Shown: positions 25,165-32,863 of the stretch, one piece after another | Numbering within the stretch: position 1 is the first letter of the stretch | How the letters are laid out: each line of letters opens with the position of its first letter | DNA from: Paeniglutamicibacter sulfureus | GTDB taxonomy: Bacteria; Actinomycetota; Actinomycetes; Actinomycetales; Micrococcaceae | DNA: 64,000 nt | NCBI RefSeq assembly: GCF_039535115.1 | Contig: NZ_BAAAWO010000001.1 | Span: 3,906,001-3,970,000 of the forward strand | Reading direction: 5' to 3' | Made by a program: the position numbers and the translations under genes | The notes under the pieces: generated by a model | What the model was told of the DNA's origin: nothing | The model's input: the letters and a program-made list of their open reading frames with translations, nothing else | The model's database searches: none

Positions 25165-25396
25165 ATGAAGTCGTTTACTCGCATGCTCACCGCTTTGGCG
25201 GCCGCTGCTTCGATCGTATTTTCCGGGGCCGCCGTGGCAGCAGCCGCGCCCGTAGCGCCGACCCAAGCGATCAATGTGGTGGCCGCCAAAAAAGCTCCGG
25301 CGATCACGATCAACAAGATCGCCAACAAAACGGTCAAGGGTTCGGCCAAGGCCACCATCAAACCGTCGGTCAAGGCGGCCAAGGGCGTCAAGGTCA
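25165..25396 (+). pseudogene. 5' half of sunset-domain secreted protein gene, cut by an insertion sequence
   Basis: Begins at an ATG preceded by GGGGG-ACAC and encodes a signal peptide (MLTALAAAASIVFSGAAVAA) and a Lys/Ala/Thr-rich stretch (KAPAITINKIANKTVKGSAK). After KAAKGVKVT the frame enters the insertion sequence and stops at TGA 25402-25404. The remaining part of the gene resumes at 26781 in the matching frame. Joining 25396 to 26781 restores one open frame of about 199 residues with the codon ACC across the junction. The upstream 300 bp (from the tryptophan dioxygenase start) hold only the two promoters as far as I can see. Confidence 0.85.
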
Positions 25397-25415
25397 CGCG
25401 TTGACTCACTAGTAA

Positions 25416-25461
25416 TGCTCGCGAAATGAGGTGCGTGCCTCATTTAAGAATGCTCGCGAAA
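25416..25461 (+). repeat. left subterminal repeats of the insertion sequence
   Basis: TGCTCGCGAAA occurs at 25416-25426 and again at 25451-25461, 35 bp apart. Between them lies the palindrome ATGAGG-N6-CCTCAT (25426-25443). Likely transposase-binding sites; the mirrored pair is at the right end. Confidence 0.8.
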
Positions 25462-25518
25462 CTCTGGCCACCAGGGCGGGCAGCAGGCTGTGCTGGGGAG
25501 ATGAAACAGGGGATATCG

Positions 25519-26730
25519 ATGCACACCCGGCGAGAGCTCGTCAGCGGCTTCGCCGCCGAGTATGCGAAAGGGACCAAGGGACAGAAGGGCGTGATGCTCG
25601 ACTACCTGTGCGCATCGACCGGCTGGTCAAGGGCCAACGCCCGCCGGCGTCTGGCCACGGAACTGCGTAAGCCCGCACGCGGGATTCCGAAGCCCCTGCC
25701 GCGGCGCAGGCCCCGCAAGTACGGGCCGGCGGCCCTCAAGCTCCTGGAACGAATCTGGACGCTTTCCGGAGAGCCCTGCGGGAAATACTTGGCTCCGATC
25801 ATGGCCGACGAGCTCGAGCGTTTGGAACGCTTCGACGAACTCGGGACAGTGGCGGGACTGCTGACCGACGAGGTCAGGGACGAGCTGCTATCCATGTCGG
25901 CCTCCACGATGGATCGGTATCTGAAGCCGTTGCGCGCCGCTCGATACCCCTCGGCACTGTCCTCGACCAAGCCCGGGGCGATGCTGCGTTCGGAGATCCC
26001 GGTGCGGTGGTCGGGCACGCCCATGGAGCAGGAACCGGGGTTCTTCGAGATCGACACCGTCGCCCACTGCGGACACAGCCTCAAGGGCGAGTTCCTGTAT
26101 TCGATCACCCTGACAGATGTGTTCACCGGGTGGACCGTGAACACGTGTGTGAAAAACCGTGCGCACAGCCATGTCGTGGCCGGGGTCGACCTGCTGGTCC
26201 GGTCCCTGCCCTACCCGATGCGGGCCCTGGATTTCGACAATGGCGGTGAATTCATCAACACCCAGCTCATCGAGTGGGCGCAGGAACGAAACATTGATCT
26301 GACTAGGGCGCGGGCGTATAAGCATAACGACAATGCGCATGTCGAGCAGCGAAATCGGGATTGGGTCCGTCGCCATGCCTTCAGGTTCCGCTACGAGGGT
26401 CCGGAGGAGATGGCCCTGCTCAATGAGCTCTGGGCGCTGGTGAACCAGCGCAAGAACCACCTGCTGCCGATGGTCAAGGCCAACGGCTACGGCACCGCAC
26501 GTTCGGGTCGCAGGAAGCGGACTTATGACCGGCCGCGGACCGCGTACCAGCGCATCATGGATCTGGAGGCCATGGACCCGGAACATGCCAAGGCCCTGGC
26601 GGGCATCCACGGGGACCTGAATCCGGCGGCCATCACTCGCCGCATCAATGCCATCCAGAACCATCTCATCAACCGGGCCAAGATGCGCGCGCAGTCCGGG
26701 GATGCCCTATTTGGCGAGCAAATTAGTTGA
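25519..26730 (+). CDS. DDE (rve-type integrase) transposase
   Basis: A 403-residue transposase. The N-terminal part has a helix-turn-helix (MLDYLCASTGWSRANARRRL) and a basic proline-rich linker (KPLPRRRPRKYGPAAL). The catalytic triad is visible as Asp in GFFEIDTVAHCGHSLKGEF, Asp in MRALDFDNGGEFINTQ and Glu in YKHNDNAHVEQRNRDWVRRH. The C-terminal segment RTAYQRIMDLEAMDPEHAKAL resembles many actinobacterial members. The ATG at 25519 has AGGGG about 7 nt upstream; a longer frame begins at 25426. The last codons overlap the right inner subterminal repeat, so the enzyme's own binding site lies in its coding end. No frameshift; likely active. Confidence 0.88.
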   Translation: MHTRRELVSGFAAEYAKGTKGQKGVMLDYLCASTGWSRANARRRLATELRKPARGIPKPLPRRRPRKYGPAALKLLERIWTLSGEPCGKYLAPIMADELERLERFDELGTVAGLLTDEVRDELLSMSASTMDRYLKPLRAARYPSALSSTKPGAMLRSEIPVRWSGTPMEQEPGFFEIDTVAHCGHSLKGEFLYSITLTDVFTGWTVNTCVKNRAHSHVVAGVDLLVRSLPYPMRALDFDNGGEFINTQLIEWAQERNIDLTRARAYKHNDNAHVEQRNRDWVRRHAFRFRYEGPEEMALLNELWALVNQRKNHLLPMVKANGYGTARSGRRKRTYDRPRTAYQRIMDLEAMDPEHAKALAGIHGDLNPAAITRRINAIQNHLINRAKMRAQSGDALFGEQIS

Positions 26731-26755
26731 GGCATGCGGGATTATTTCGCGAGCA
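26710..26755 (-). repeat. right subterminal repeats of the insertion sequence
   Basis: TTTCGCGAGCA (26745-26755) and the one-mismatch copy TTTGGCGAGCA (26710-26720) are 35 bp apart, in inverted orientation to the left pair. The outer copy ends 20 bp from the element's end, as the left copy starts 19 bp in. The inner copy lies inside the transposase gene. Confidence 0.78.
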
Positions 26756-26775
26756 TATTGACATGAGGCAAGGCG

Positions 26776-27148
26776 GGTCACCTCAAAGGTCTTGACCGTG
26801 AAGCAAGGCAAGAAGACCGTTGCCAAGAACAAAACGTCGATTTCACTAAAGGCCGGGACCTACAAGGTGACGACCAAGGTGAACTACAAGATCGGCAAGA
26901 AGAAGCTCTCGACCTCCAAGACGCAAACCCTGGTCATCACGAAGGCCAAGGTGAAGAAGACTTGGGCCGCGGCCAAGGGCAAGAACTGCCCCGCAGCCTA
27001 CCCCGTCAAGGGCAACCAGACCGGCAGCAACAAGGAATGGAAGTACCACGTTCGCGGTGGCCAGTTCTATAGCATCACGGTTCCCGAGCAATGCTTCAAG
27101 ACCACTTCCGACGCACGCAAGGCCGGATACCGCGCTTCGAAGCGCTAG
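26776..27148 (+). pseudogene. 3' half of sunset-domain secreted protein gene
   Basis: Starts with the second copy of the target duplication GGTCA, then continues the interrupted frame as TSKVLTVKQGKKTVAKNK. A Thr/Lys-rich region (AGTYKVTTKVNYKIGKKKL) precedes a C-terminal sunset domain with NCPAAYPVKGNQTGSNKEWK, YHVRGGQFYSITVPEQCF and the ending ARKAGYRASKR; two conserved Cys are present. Such domains occur on secreted actinobacterial proteins of unknown role. A separate short product could only arise from the TTG at 26792, which lacks a signal peptide, so the gene is judged broken. Confidence 0.83.
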
Positions 27149-27169
27149 TCCCATTTTCGGTTGTCGATC

Positions 27170-27210
27170 AACACCCGTGGCCCGCAGGCAAACTGTGGGC
27201 CACGGGTGTT
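27170..27210 (+). terminator. hairpin terminator of the sunset-domain gene
   Basis: Perfect 14-bp stem AACACCCGTGGCCC / GGGCCACGGGTGTT with a 13-nt loop, followed by TAAATGT. It lies 21 nt after the stop. Confidence 0.78.
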
Positions 27211-27260
27211 TAAATGTACCTTCGGCGTTGTGCGTTGTTGATTCATCCTGAAAGAGCGTT

Positions 27261-28220
27261 TTGAAGCACCTGATAAGCATTGTTGTCACCCTCCTGATCC
27301 TGACCGGTGGCTTGGTGGCGAATTTCGGCACCCATGTTGGCAATGATCAAGCCAGTGATGTCACCACCTTGGGACCCAGCAGTACTTCGACGTCCGTGGC
27401 CGGTGAGGGAGTCACCCCCGGCGCCAAGCTCGATGGCCCGCTCGCGGTTTCGGTCCTGAACGCCTTGCCGGTCAAGGGCAAGGCGCCGGCAACCGGCTAC
27501 GACCGGAACCAGAAGTTCGGCAATGGCTGGAAGGACTTCAACGGCAACAAATGCGACGAGCGCCAGGACACGCTCAAGCGCGACTTGTCGTCTGTAAAGT
27601 TCAAGGACGCGAAGAAATGCCAACTCGCCTCCGGCACGTTGGCTGACGTGTACACCGGGACCACCATTAAGTGGAAGGTGAACAGCGGGTCCGTTGACAT
27701 CGACCACGTGGTGGCGTTGAAGAACGCATGGGTGTCAGGCGGTGTGCAGCTGTCCCAGGACCAACGCCAGGGTCTCGCCAACGATCCGTTGAACCTCATG
27801 GCCTCGCAAGCATCGGCCAATCGTTCCAAGGGCGATGCCAATGCCGCCGAGTGGTTGCCGGCCAACAAGTCTTTCCGCTGTCGGTACGTGGCAACGCAGA
27901 TCAGCGTCAAGAAGAAGTACACGCTGTCTGTGACCGCGTCCGAAAAGAAGGCCATGGAGCGCGTGCTCTTCACGTGCCCGAAGCAAAAGGCCGCCTTAGT
28001 GACCCCGCTCAAGCCGCTTGCCAAGGTGCCAACCGTCGCGCCTGGGACCAATGCGGCACCAGCGAAGAAGCCCTCGACCACGGCGCCCAATCCCAAGCAG
28101 GTATCACCCGGGGCATACTGTGCACAGGACGACAAAGGCACCAAGGGAATTGGCAAGAAGACCGGGAAGAGCTATACCTGCAAGAGCAGCGATTCCGACA
28201 CCCGCCTGCGCTGGCGCTAA
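27261..28220 (+). CDS. secreted HNH (DUF1524-type) nuclease
   Basis: A 319-residue exported nuclease-like protein. The N-terminal hydrophobic segment (LISIVVTLLILTGGLV) is a signal anchor or signal peptide. The HNH/DUF1524 core is at residues about 95-215: RDLSSVKFKDAKKC, then the His-containing DIDHVVALKNAWVSGG and DPLNLMASQASANRSKGDAN with the metal/Asn elements, then EWLPANKSFRCRYVATQI. A Pro/Thr/Lys-rich linker leads to a small C-terminal module (GAYCAQDDKGTKGIGKKTGK) with two Cys. It likely degrades extracellular DNA. The start is a TTG with AAAGAG upstream. It converges on the RNase H gene with 19 nt between stops. Confidence 0.83.
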   Translation: MKHLISIVVTLLILTGGLVANFGTHVGNDQASDVTTLGPSSTSTSVAGEGVTPGAKLDGPLAVSVLNALPVKGKAPATGYDRNQKFGNGWKDFNGNKCDERQDTLKRDLSSVKFKDAKKCQLASGTLADVYTGTTIKWKVNSGSVDIDHVVALKNAWVSGGVQLSQDQRQGLANDPLNLMASQASANRSKGDANAAEWLPANKSFRCRYVATQISVKKKYTLSVTASEKKAMERVLFTCPKQKAALVTPLKPLAKVPTVAPGTNAAPAKKPSTTAPNPKQVSPGAYCAQDDKGTKGIGKKTGKSYTCKSSDSDTRLRWR

Positions 28221-28239
28221 ACAATCGGGTGAGGCCCGG

Positions 28240-29199
28240 CTATTGGACCTGGAAGAACCTCCCGGTGCGCAAGGGCATCACCTTGCCAAGGTCGACCCCT
28301 TCGTCGGCGATCTGCAACAGCAGGCGTTGCCGCTCAACGGAGGAAATGTTCGCCGCAGAACATCGCCTGGCCACCAGCGCCAATCTGTCGGCAAGTTCGT
28401 TCATGGGATCACCCGAATGCGCCTTGACCCAGTCATAGCTGACCTTGGAACGCGAGAGCAGCTCATGGATTTTGTGCACGATCGTCCTCGCCTCAGTGGA
28501 CTTCGCGCGGGCGTGGCTTTGGGGATTGTGGAGCAGGTCAATGGCCATGAGCGAATCCGAACGGATGCGAAAGCGAACCGATCCGGCGAACAAGTCGTCA
28601 CGGTACCTGCTGGCATCCAGCAGGGCGTAATGGATGGAATTGAGTTCGCCCTGCAGGATTTCCTTACCCGTGGCGGCGAAGGCGTTGATCATGGGTGGCG
28701 TACCGCGGCCGTAATCCAGGATCCAGCCATGGCCCGTCAACGGGCTGTGCCAACTGCGTGAGGCGTCGGTGGTGATCGTCAGCTCGGAGTAGTAGTCCTC
28801 GATGCGTTCCTGAAGCAGGGCCGTGGCCGCCTTCGCTCCGGCCAGTGGACGGAACTGCTCCGAAACCATGAACCCCAGCTGCGCCAATGCCTCGGGGAGT
28901 CGAATATGTCCGTTCAGCAACGCGTTGTCACAATACACGGGTTCGGACGCATTGCGGCGCACCGCGCGAATGGCCTTGTCGAGATGCGTTACCAATACGC
29001 CGAGCCGCTGCCCTGATTCATGGACGGGCAAGACTCCGCACCGTTGCCCGACAACCTGGAACGCGGTGGTGCGAACCACTGCCCAAAAAAGGATCTGGTT
29101 GTGGTGCCGGACCTCAACGGTGACCCCTGAGCGCTCGGTGACCGACTGGACCGCGGGAATGAACCGCGCGGATGGAGGCGTGGGGCGTGGTGCCTGCAT
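28240..29199 (-). CDS. RNase H-domain protein with unknown N-terminal region
   Basis: A 319-residue cytoplasmic protein. Residues about 140-290 are an RNase HI-type domain: LTITTDASRSWHSPLTGHGW (first Asp), GELNSIHYALLDASR (Glu), FRIRSDSLMAIDLLHNP (second Asp) and YDWVKAHSGDPMNELADRLA, the His and last Asp. All four carboxylates appear present, so it should cleave RNA in RNA-DNA hybrids. The first 135 residues match no domain I recognise (VEVRHHNQILFWAVVRTTAF). GAGGAG lies directly upstream of the ATG at 29199. It is extra to any housekeeping rnhA, which is not in the window. Confidence 0.82.
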   Translation of the reverse strand: MQAPRPTPPSARFIPAVQSVTERSGVTVEVRHHNQILFWAVVRTTAFQVVGQRCGVLPVHESGQRLGVLVTHLDKAIRAVRRNASEPVYCDNALLNGHIRLPEALAQLGFMVSEQFRPLAGAKAATALLQERIEDYYSELTITTDASRSWHSPLTGHGWILDYGRGTPPMINAFAATGKEILQGELNSIHYALLDASRYRDDLFAGSVRFRIRSDSLMAIDLLHNPQSHARAKSTEARTIVHKIHELLSRSKVSYDWVKAHSGDPMNELADRLALVARRCSAANISSVERQRLLLQIADEGVDLGKVMPLRTGRFFQVQ

Positions 29200-29429
29200 G
29201 GTCTCCTCCTCGATTCGGCGCTGGGCTGGTTTCGCGTGCGAATACCCGATTCCCCAAAGCTACCTAAAATACCTGTCCGTGGGGATAGGGAACCGGTGAT
29301 CGTCCCGAAAGCCGCCTGTCGGGACGGTGAAATCCCTTGGCCGTCCCCGCGTGGCCGGGCGCTGTCCCGCGGTGTGTCTAGGATGGGTATGGCAACGAGG
29401 TACTTTACGAGAAGCGGGTTCGCACCGGC

Positions 29430-30332
29430 ATGGAAACACGGCAGTCGAAGCTGCAGCACCAGCAGCTGATCGTCACCCTCTATGGGCTCTATGGCCGATC
29501 GACGGGGGGCACCTTTCCGGTGGCCGTGTTGGTCGACATGCTCGGCGCCCTGGGTATCGAGCCGCCCGCTGTGCGCTCGACGGTATCCAGGCTCAAGCGC
29601 AACGGCGTGCTCGTGAGCCGCCGGGACGGCAACACGGCCAGCTACCGCCTCTCAGCGGACGTTCTCGATGCCTTCGACGAGGGCGACCAGCGGATTTACG
29701 CCCCGGAACGCTCGCACCCCAACGACCCCTGGTCGTTGGTCATCTTTTCCGTGCCGGAAGCCGAACGCAACCGCCGCTATGAGCTGCGGACCGAACTGAA
29801 CAGCCTCGGCTTCGGCGCGGTGGGCGCGGGAGTTGCCATCGCACCAAGCAACGTCCTGCCGCAGGCAATGCGGCGGCTGAAGGACCGGGGACTTGACCGA
29901 TACGTCGAATACTTCAGCGCAGACTACCTGAGCCAGCAGGACATCAAGGCGAAGGTGCCCCAATGGTGGGACCTGCAGGAGCTGGACGAGCAGTACCGCG
30001 ATTTCCTTGGGCTTTACGGAGCGGCCAAGGAGGAATGGTCTGCGCGGCTCGAAGCCGGCACCGGCGGCGATCCCGCCGCCGGCTTGGCCAGGGAGGCCTT
30101 TGCCTTCTACGTACCCTTGCTGACGCTGTGGCGGCGCTTCCCCTACCGGGACCCCAACCTGCCCTTGGAATTCCTTCCCGAGGGTTGGAAGGCGCCCGCT
30201 GCCAAACACACGTTCTGGGCCATCGATGCACTGCTGGCCCCTATCGCGAAGTCCTACGCATATTCGCTCTTGGCTGCTCGGGGCGTGGGGCCCGATGCCT
30301 CGGCCATCCAGGACAGCGCCCCGGCCCAGTGA
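29430..30332 (+). CDS. second PaaX-family transcriptional regulator
   Basis: A 300-residue PaaX-type repressor, distinct from the one at 23144. The winged helix reads ALGIEPPAVRSTVSRLKRNG, then VLVSRRDGNTASYRLS; the middle domain has WSLVIFSVPEAERNRRYELR, closely matching the other copy in this motif; PQWWDLQELDEQYRDFLGLY lies in the C-terminal part. Length is normal. It converges on the alpha/beta hydrolase gene with a 79-bp tail-to-tail overlap. The 230-bp region upstream holds a small hairpin (CGTCCCGA 29301-29308 with TCGGGACG 29319-29326) and no gene. Confidence 0.86.
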   Translation: METRQSKLQHQQLIVTLYGLYGRSTGGTFPVAVLVDMLGALGIEPPAVRSTVSRLKRNGVLVSRRDGNTASYRLSADVLDAFDEGDQRIYAPERSHPNDPWSLVIFSVPEAERNRRYELRTELNSLGFGAVGAGVAIAPSNVLPQAMRRLKDRGLDRYVEYFSADYLSQQDIKAKVPQWWDLQELDEQYRDFLGLYGAAKEEWSARLEAGTGGDPAAGLAREAFAFYVPLLTLWRRFPYRDPNLPLEFLPEGWKAPAAKHTFWAIDALLAPIAKSYAYSLLAARGVGPDASAIQDSAPAQ

Positions 30333-31021
30333 ACGGCCAGCGGGTCAATGGCTTCGAGGTGGCCAAGGGTCCTGAATTCGCGTAGCTCCACCAGGGAACC
30401 CTGTGACCCCGCGGCGGCCATGAACGCGTTCGAATGTGCGATCGGCACGCGGTCGTCATTTGCCCCATGCAGGATCACCGTTGGCGTGGTGCCAAGCGGC
30501 TGGTGCACCGGCGAGGCGGAGCGGTAGATCTCGGGGGCCTGGTCCGGGGTGGCCCCGAAGTATTCGGCCGCCGCGTTGTCTCCCAGGTTCTCCAAATAGG
30601 TCCGTTCCGCATCGGTGACCGGTGCCAGGGCCACAACCCCATCCGCGAGTCGGGCCGTGAGCAGCGCCAGTTGCCCGCCCACCGAATGGCCGACCGTGAG
30701 CAACGGGCCGCCGATGCCCTCGGCCTGCTTCAACACGGCGATGCGTTCCAGCGCTTCCGTGGTGTCCTCCAGCGGGGCCGGCCACCGGCCGGTGGAGCCG
30801 CGGCGGTATTCCACGTTGGCCGTGATCCAGCCTTCGGCCCGCAGCGAAGCGGCCAGTGGGTCCATCAGCGAGGCGAAGAGATGTGAGCGCCAATAACCCC
30901 CGTGGATGAGGACTGCGATGCCGAGTGGCCGGGTTCCGGGCTCGGGCCGTGAAAGCACAAGGTGCTGGGCCTCGTCGGGGCCGTAGGACAGGATCCCGGA
31001 TAGCGGGGGCGTGCTGGTCAT
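30254..31021 (-). CDS. alpha/beta hydrolase, kynurenine-formamidase-like
   Basis: A 255-residue hydrolase of the BD-FAE/kynurenine formamidase type. AVLIHGGYWRSHLFASLMD carries the HGGxW motif of formamidases, LLTVGHSVGGQLALLTARL the nucleophile Ser, HGANDDRVPIAHS the acid Asp and REFRTLGHLEAIDP the His. Kynurenine formamidase hydrolyses N-formylkynurenine, the product of tryptophan dioxygenase, whose gene lies 6 kb away beside the other PaaX copy. The link is suggestive, not proved: many HGGxW hydrolases are esterases. AAGGAG lies 8 nt before the ATG at 31021. Its 3' end overlaps the PaaX gene on the other strand. Confidence 0.75.
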   Translation of the reverse strand: MTSTPPLSGILSYGPDEAQHLVLSRPEPGTRPLGIAVLIHGGYWRSHLFASLMDPLAASLRAEGWITANVEYRRGSTGRWPAPLEDTTEALERIAVLKQAEGIGGPLLTVGHSVGGQLALLTARLADGVVALAPVTDAERTYLENLGDNAAAEYFGATPDQAPEIYRSASPVHQPLGTTPTVILHGANDDRVPIAHSNAFMAAAGSQGSLVELREFRTLGHLEAIDPLAVHWAGALSWMAEASGPTPRAAKSEYA

Positions 31022-31093
31022 GTCATGTACTCCTTGGCGCAAACGATGGGAGGGCAGTGCGGGTTCCGCACTGCCCTCGACTGTAGCGGACGC

Positions 31094-31579
31094 CTAGGCG
31101 CCCGGAACGGCTCCCGGCGGCAGGAAGTTGACGTCGCGCAGGGCCGAGAGGCGGACGACTTCCTCGGGATCGGTGAGATTGTGCAGCTCGTCGAAGAGGG
31201 TGGAGAGCTGGCCCGCCGGGCTGACCCAGAAGAGGGACTTGCCGGGGGTTTCGTGCTTGTTGTAATAGGCATGCGGCAGCCCCATGGGCATGCGCACGGT
31301 GTCGCCCGGGCCCGCGGTGGTCCACTCGCCGTCGAGGTAGAGCGTGTACACGCCCTCCATGATGTAGATGTGCTCGTCCTGCGTGGGGTGCACGTGCGGG
31401 GGAACGCCGGTGCCGGCCGGGTCAAGGGACAGCCAGGCGAAGGACGAAGAGCTTTCCACCTTGGATAGATAGGTGTGCCCCAGCACGTTCCAGGTCTTGT
31501 TGCCCATGGCCTCGCTGGCGAGGGTGATGCCCTTGGGCAGATCGCCGAGAACGATTTCCTGGCCCTGTTGGATTTCCAT
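31094..31579 (-). CDS. cupin-domain protein
   Basis: A 161-residue single cupin. Motif 1 is GVPPHVHPTQDEHIYIMEGV, giving a His-x-His-x5-Glu-like metal site (HVHPTQDE), and motif 2 is TVRMPMGLPHAYYNKHETPG with the last His. The fold holds a metal ion; such proteins may be dioxygenases, isomerases or sensors. AAGGAG lies 5 nt before the ATG at 31579. It is divergent from the metallo-hydrolase/MFS unit, with palindromic sites in the shared promoter region, so all three likely belong to one aromatic or organic-acid catabolic system. Confidence 0.83.
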   Translation of the reverse strand: MEIQQGQEIVLGDLPKGITLASEAMGNKTWNVLGHTYLSKVESSSSFAWLSLDPAGTGVPPHVHPTQDEHIYIMEGVYTLYLDGEWTTAGPGDTVRMPMGLPHAYYNKHETPGKSLFWVSPAGQLSTLFDELHNLTDPEEVVRLSALRDVNFLPPGAVPGA

Positions 31580-31635
31580 TGCAGCTCCTTGTCGCATGTT
31601 TCCTTGGTCGACCCAGCATGGCAGAAAACCATGAC

Positions 31636-31677
31636 CATATGCAATAGGTATTGCGATCGCCAGTTCTAGTGCATATG
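31636..31677. promoter_or_regulatory. nested palindromes in the cupin/metallo-hydrolase divergent promoter
   Basis: GCAATA-GG-TATTGC (31641-31654) is a perfect inner palindrome; CATATGCA (31636-31643) and TGCATATG (31670-31677) are perfect outer inverted copies. A candidate operator array for a regulator encoded elsewhere. Confidence 0.6.
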
Positions 31678-31795
31678 ATGTGGATCACGCTTGGGGGCGT
31701 GCACCGCTGCAAGGTCAAATTGCCGCGGCGTACTTGAACCAACCACAGACCGGGCCATGAACCGACAGCCCTTCCCAATGAAGCGAGGCGCCAGC

Positions 31796-32863
31796 GTGAG
31801 TACAAAAAATTTCAGCGGCATGAGTGTGCACACCTTGGGGACGGGAGGTGGACCGATCGTCTCAAGTTCCCGGGCCGGCACCAGCACCGCGGTCCGGGTC
31901 GACGATGCCACCTACGTCTTCGACTGCGGCATGGGCAGCATCCGCAACTACCGCTCGCATTGCGAATGGGGCCAGTTGCGCGGCATCTTCCTCACCCACC
32001 ACCACTCCGACCACATCTACGACCTGGGTTCCTTCCTGGTCACCGGCTGGCAGGTGCCGGGGGAGTCCTTCGCGGCACCCATCGAGGTCTTCGGCCCCGG
32101 AAAGCCAGCCCGCATCCCGGCCCTCGATGAAGAGCATGCGCGGGACATCGACGCCCGCGTGGGCAATCGCGAAATGACCTCAACCACGCAGATCGTTGAC
32201 GCATTGCTCGACACTGTCTTCGCTTCGGACATCGCCATCCGCATGGCCGACGAGGGCCGCGGCGAGCCGCACGAATGGGTGCGCGGACACGACATCGAGA
32301 TTCCCGCAACGGCGGGCGCAGATCCGGTGGCCAATCGGCACCCGGTCATGGAACCGTTCGAGGTATACCGCGACGAGCTGGTGGTCATCTCCGCGATCCT
32401 GGTCGACCACCGCCTGTGCTTCCCGGCCTTCGGCTTCCGCATCGACTCGCGCCACGGCTCGGTGGTCATCTCCGGGGACACCGCCTACTCGGAAAACTGC
32501 ATCAGGCTCGCCCGCGGCGCGGACCTGCTGCTGCACGAGGTCATCGACCTGCCCTCCATCCTGGCGACCTTCCCCGACGGTCCCACCCGCGAGGGGATCG
32601 AGGTCCACCTGCGCGAATCGCACACCCCCTTCGCCGAGGTCGGCAAGGTCGCCGCCGCGGCCGGTGTCAAGGCCCTGGTGCTCCACCACATCGTGCCCAA
32701 CACCCCGGGCACCGCCGACCTGGCGGCCATGGGCGAGGCGGTCCGCCGGGACTTCGCCGGCACCGTGCACATTGCCGAAGACAACGACGTCTTCTTCCCC
32801 CGGGATCCCGGGACCAATAGTGTTGAAACCGCAGGACTGGAAATCATCGGAGCAGGCGCATGA
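31796..32863 (+). CDS. metallo-beta-lactamase-fold hydrolase
   Basis: A 355-residue MBL-fold hydrolase. The zinc motif is FLTHHHSDHIYDLGSF (H-x-H-x-D-H), preceded by TSTAVRVDDATYVFDCGMGS; SVVISGDTAYSENCIRLARG supplies the later metal ligands with LLLHEVIDLPS, and LVLHHIVPNT ends the site. This arrangement is closest to ribonuclease Z-like/arylsulfatase-type MBL enzymes, but it has a long insertion at residues about 110-190. Substrate unknown; the MFS gene that overlaps its end by 4 nt points to uptake and hydrolysis of an organic acid or ester. The GTG at 31796 is preferred (GAGGCG upstream). Confidence 0.82.
   Translation: MSTKNFSGMSVHTLGTGGGPIVSSSRAGTSTAVRVDDATYVFDCGMGSIRNYRSHCEWGQLRGIFLTHHHSDHIYDLGSFLVTGWQVPGESFAAPIEVFGPGKPARIPALDEEHARDIDARVGNREMTSTTQIVDALLDTVFASDIAIRMADEGRGEPHEWVRGHDIEIPATAGADPVANRHPVMEPFEVYRDELVVISAILVDHRLCFPAFGFRIDSRHGSVVISGDTAYSENCIRLARGADLLLHEVIDLPSILATFPDGPTREGIEVHLRESHTPFAEVGKVAAAAGVKALVLHHIVPNTPGTADLAAMGEAVRRDFAGTVHIAEDNDVFFPRDPGTNSVETAGLEIIGAGA

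Larger units (their letters stand above)
25397..26775 (+). mobile_element. insertion sequence, about 1.38 kb, DDE transposase
   Basis: Ends are imperfect inverted repeats: CGCGTTGACTCA on the left and TGAGGCAAGGCG on the right (10 of 12 match). The 5-bp duplication GGTCA flanks it at 25392-25396 and 26776-26780; a 6-bp GGTCAC reading is also possible. Inside each end lie two copies of TGCTCGCGAAA. One transposase gene fills the interior. It is intact and flanked by an exact target duplication, so the insertion looks recent. The transposase looks most like IS1202/ISNCY-type elements, but the family is not certain. Confidence 0.88.

Noticed and set aside
26792..27148. Independent gene starting at a TTG after the insertion sequence
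   Set aside because: It is in frame with the 5' half once the element is removed and has no signal peptide or ribosome site of its own.
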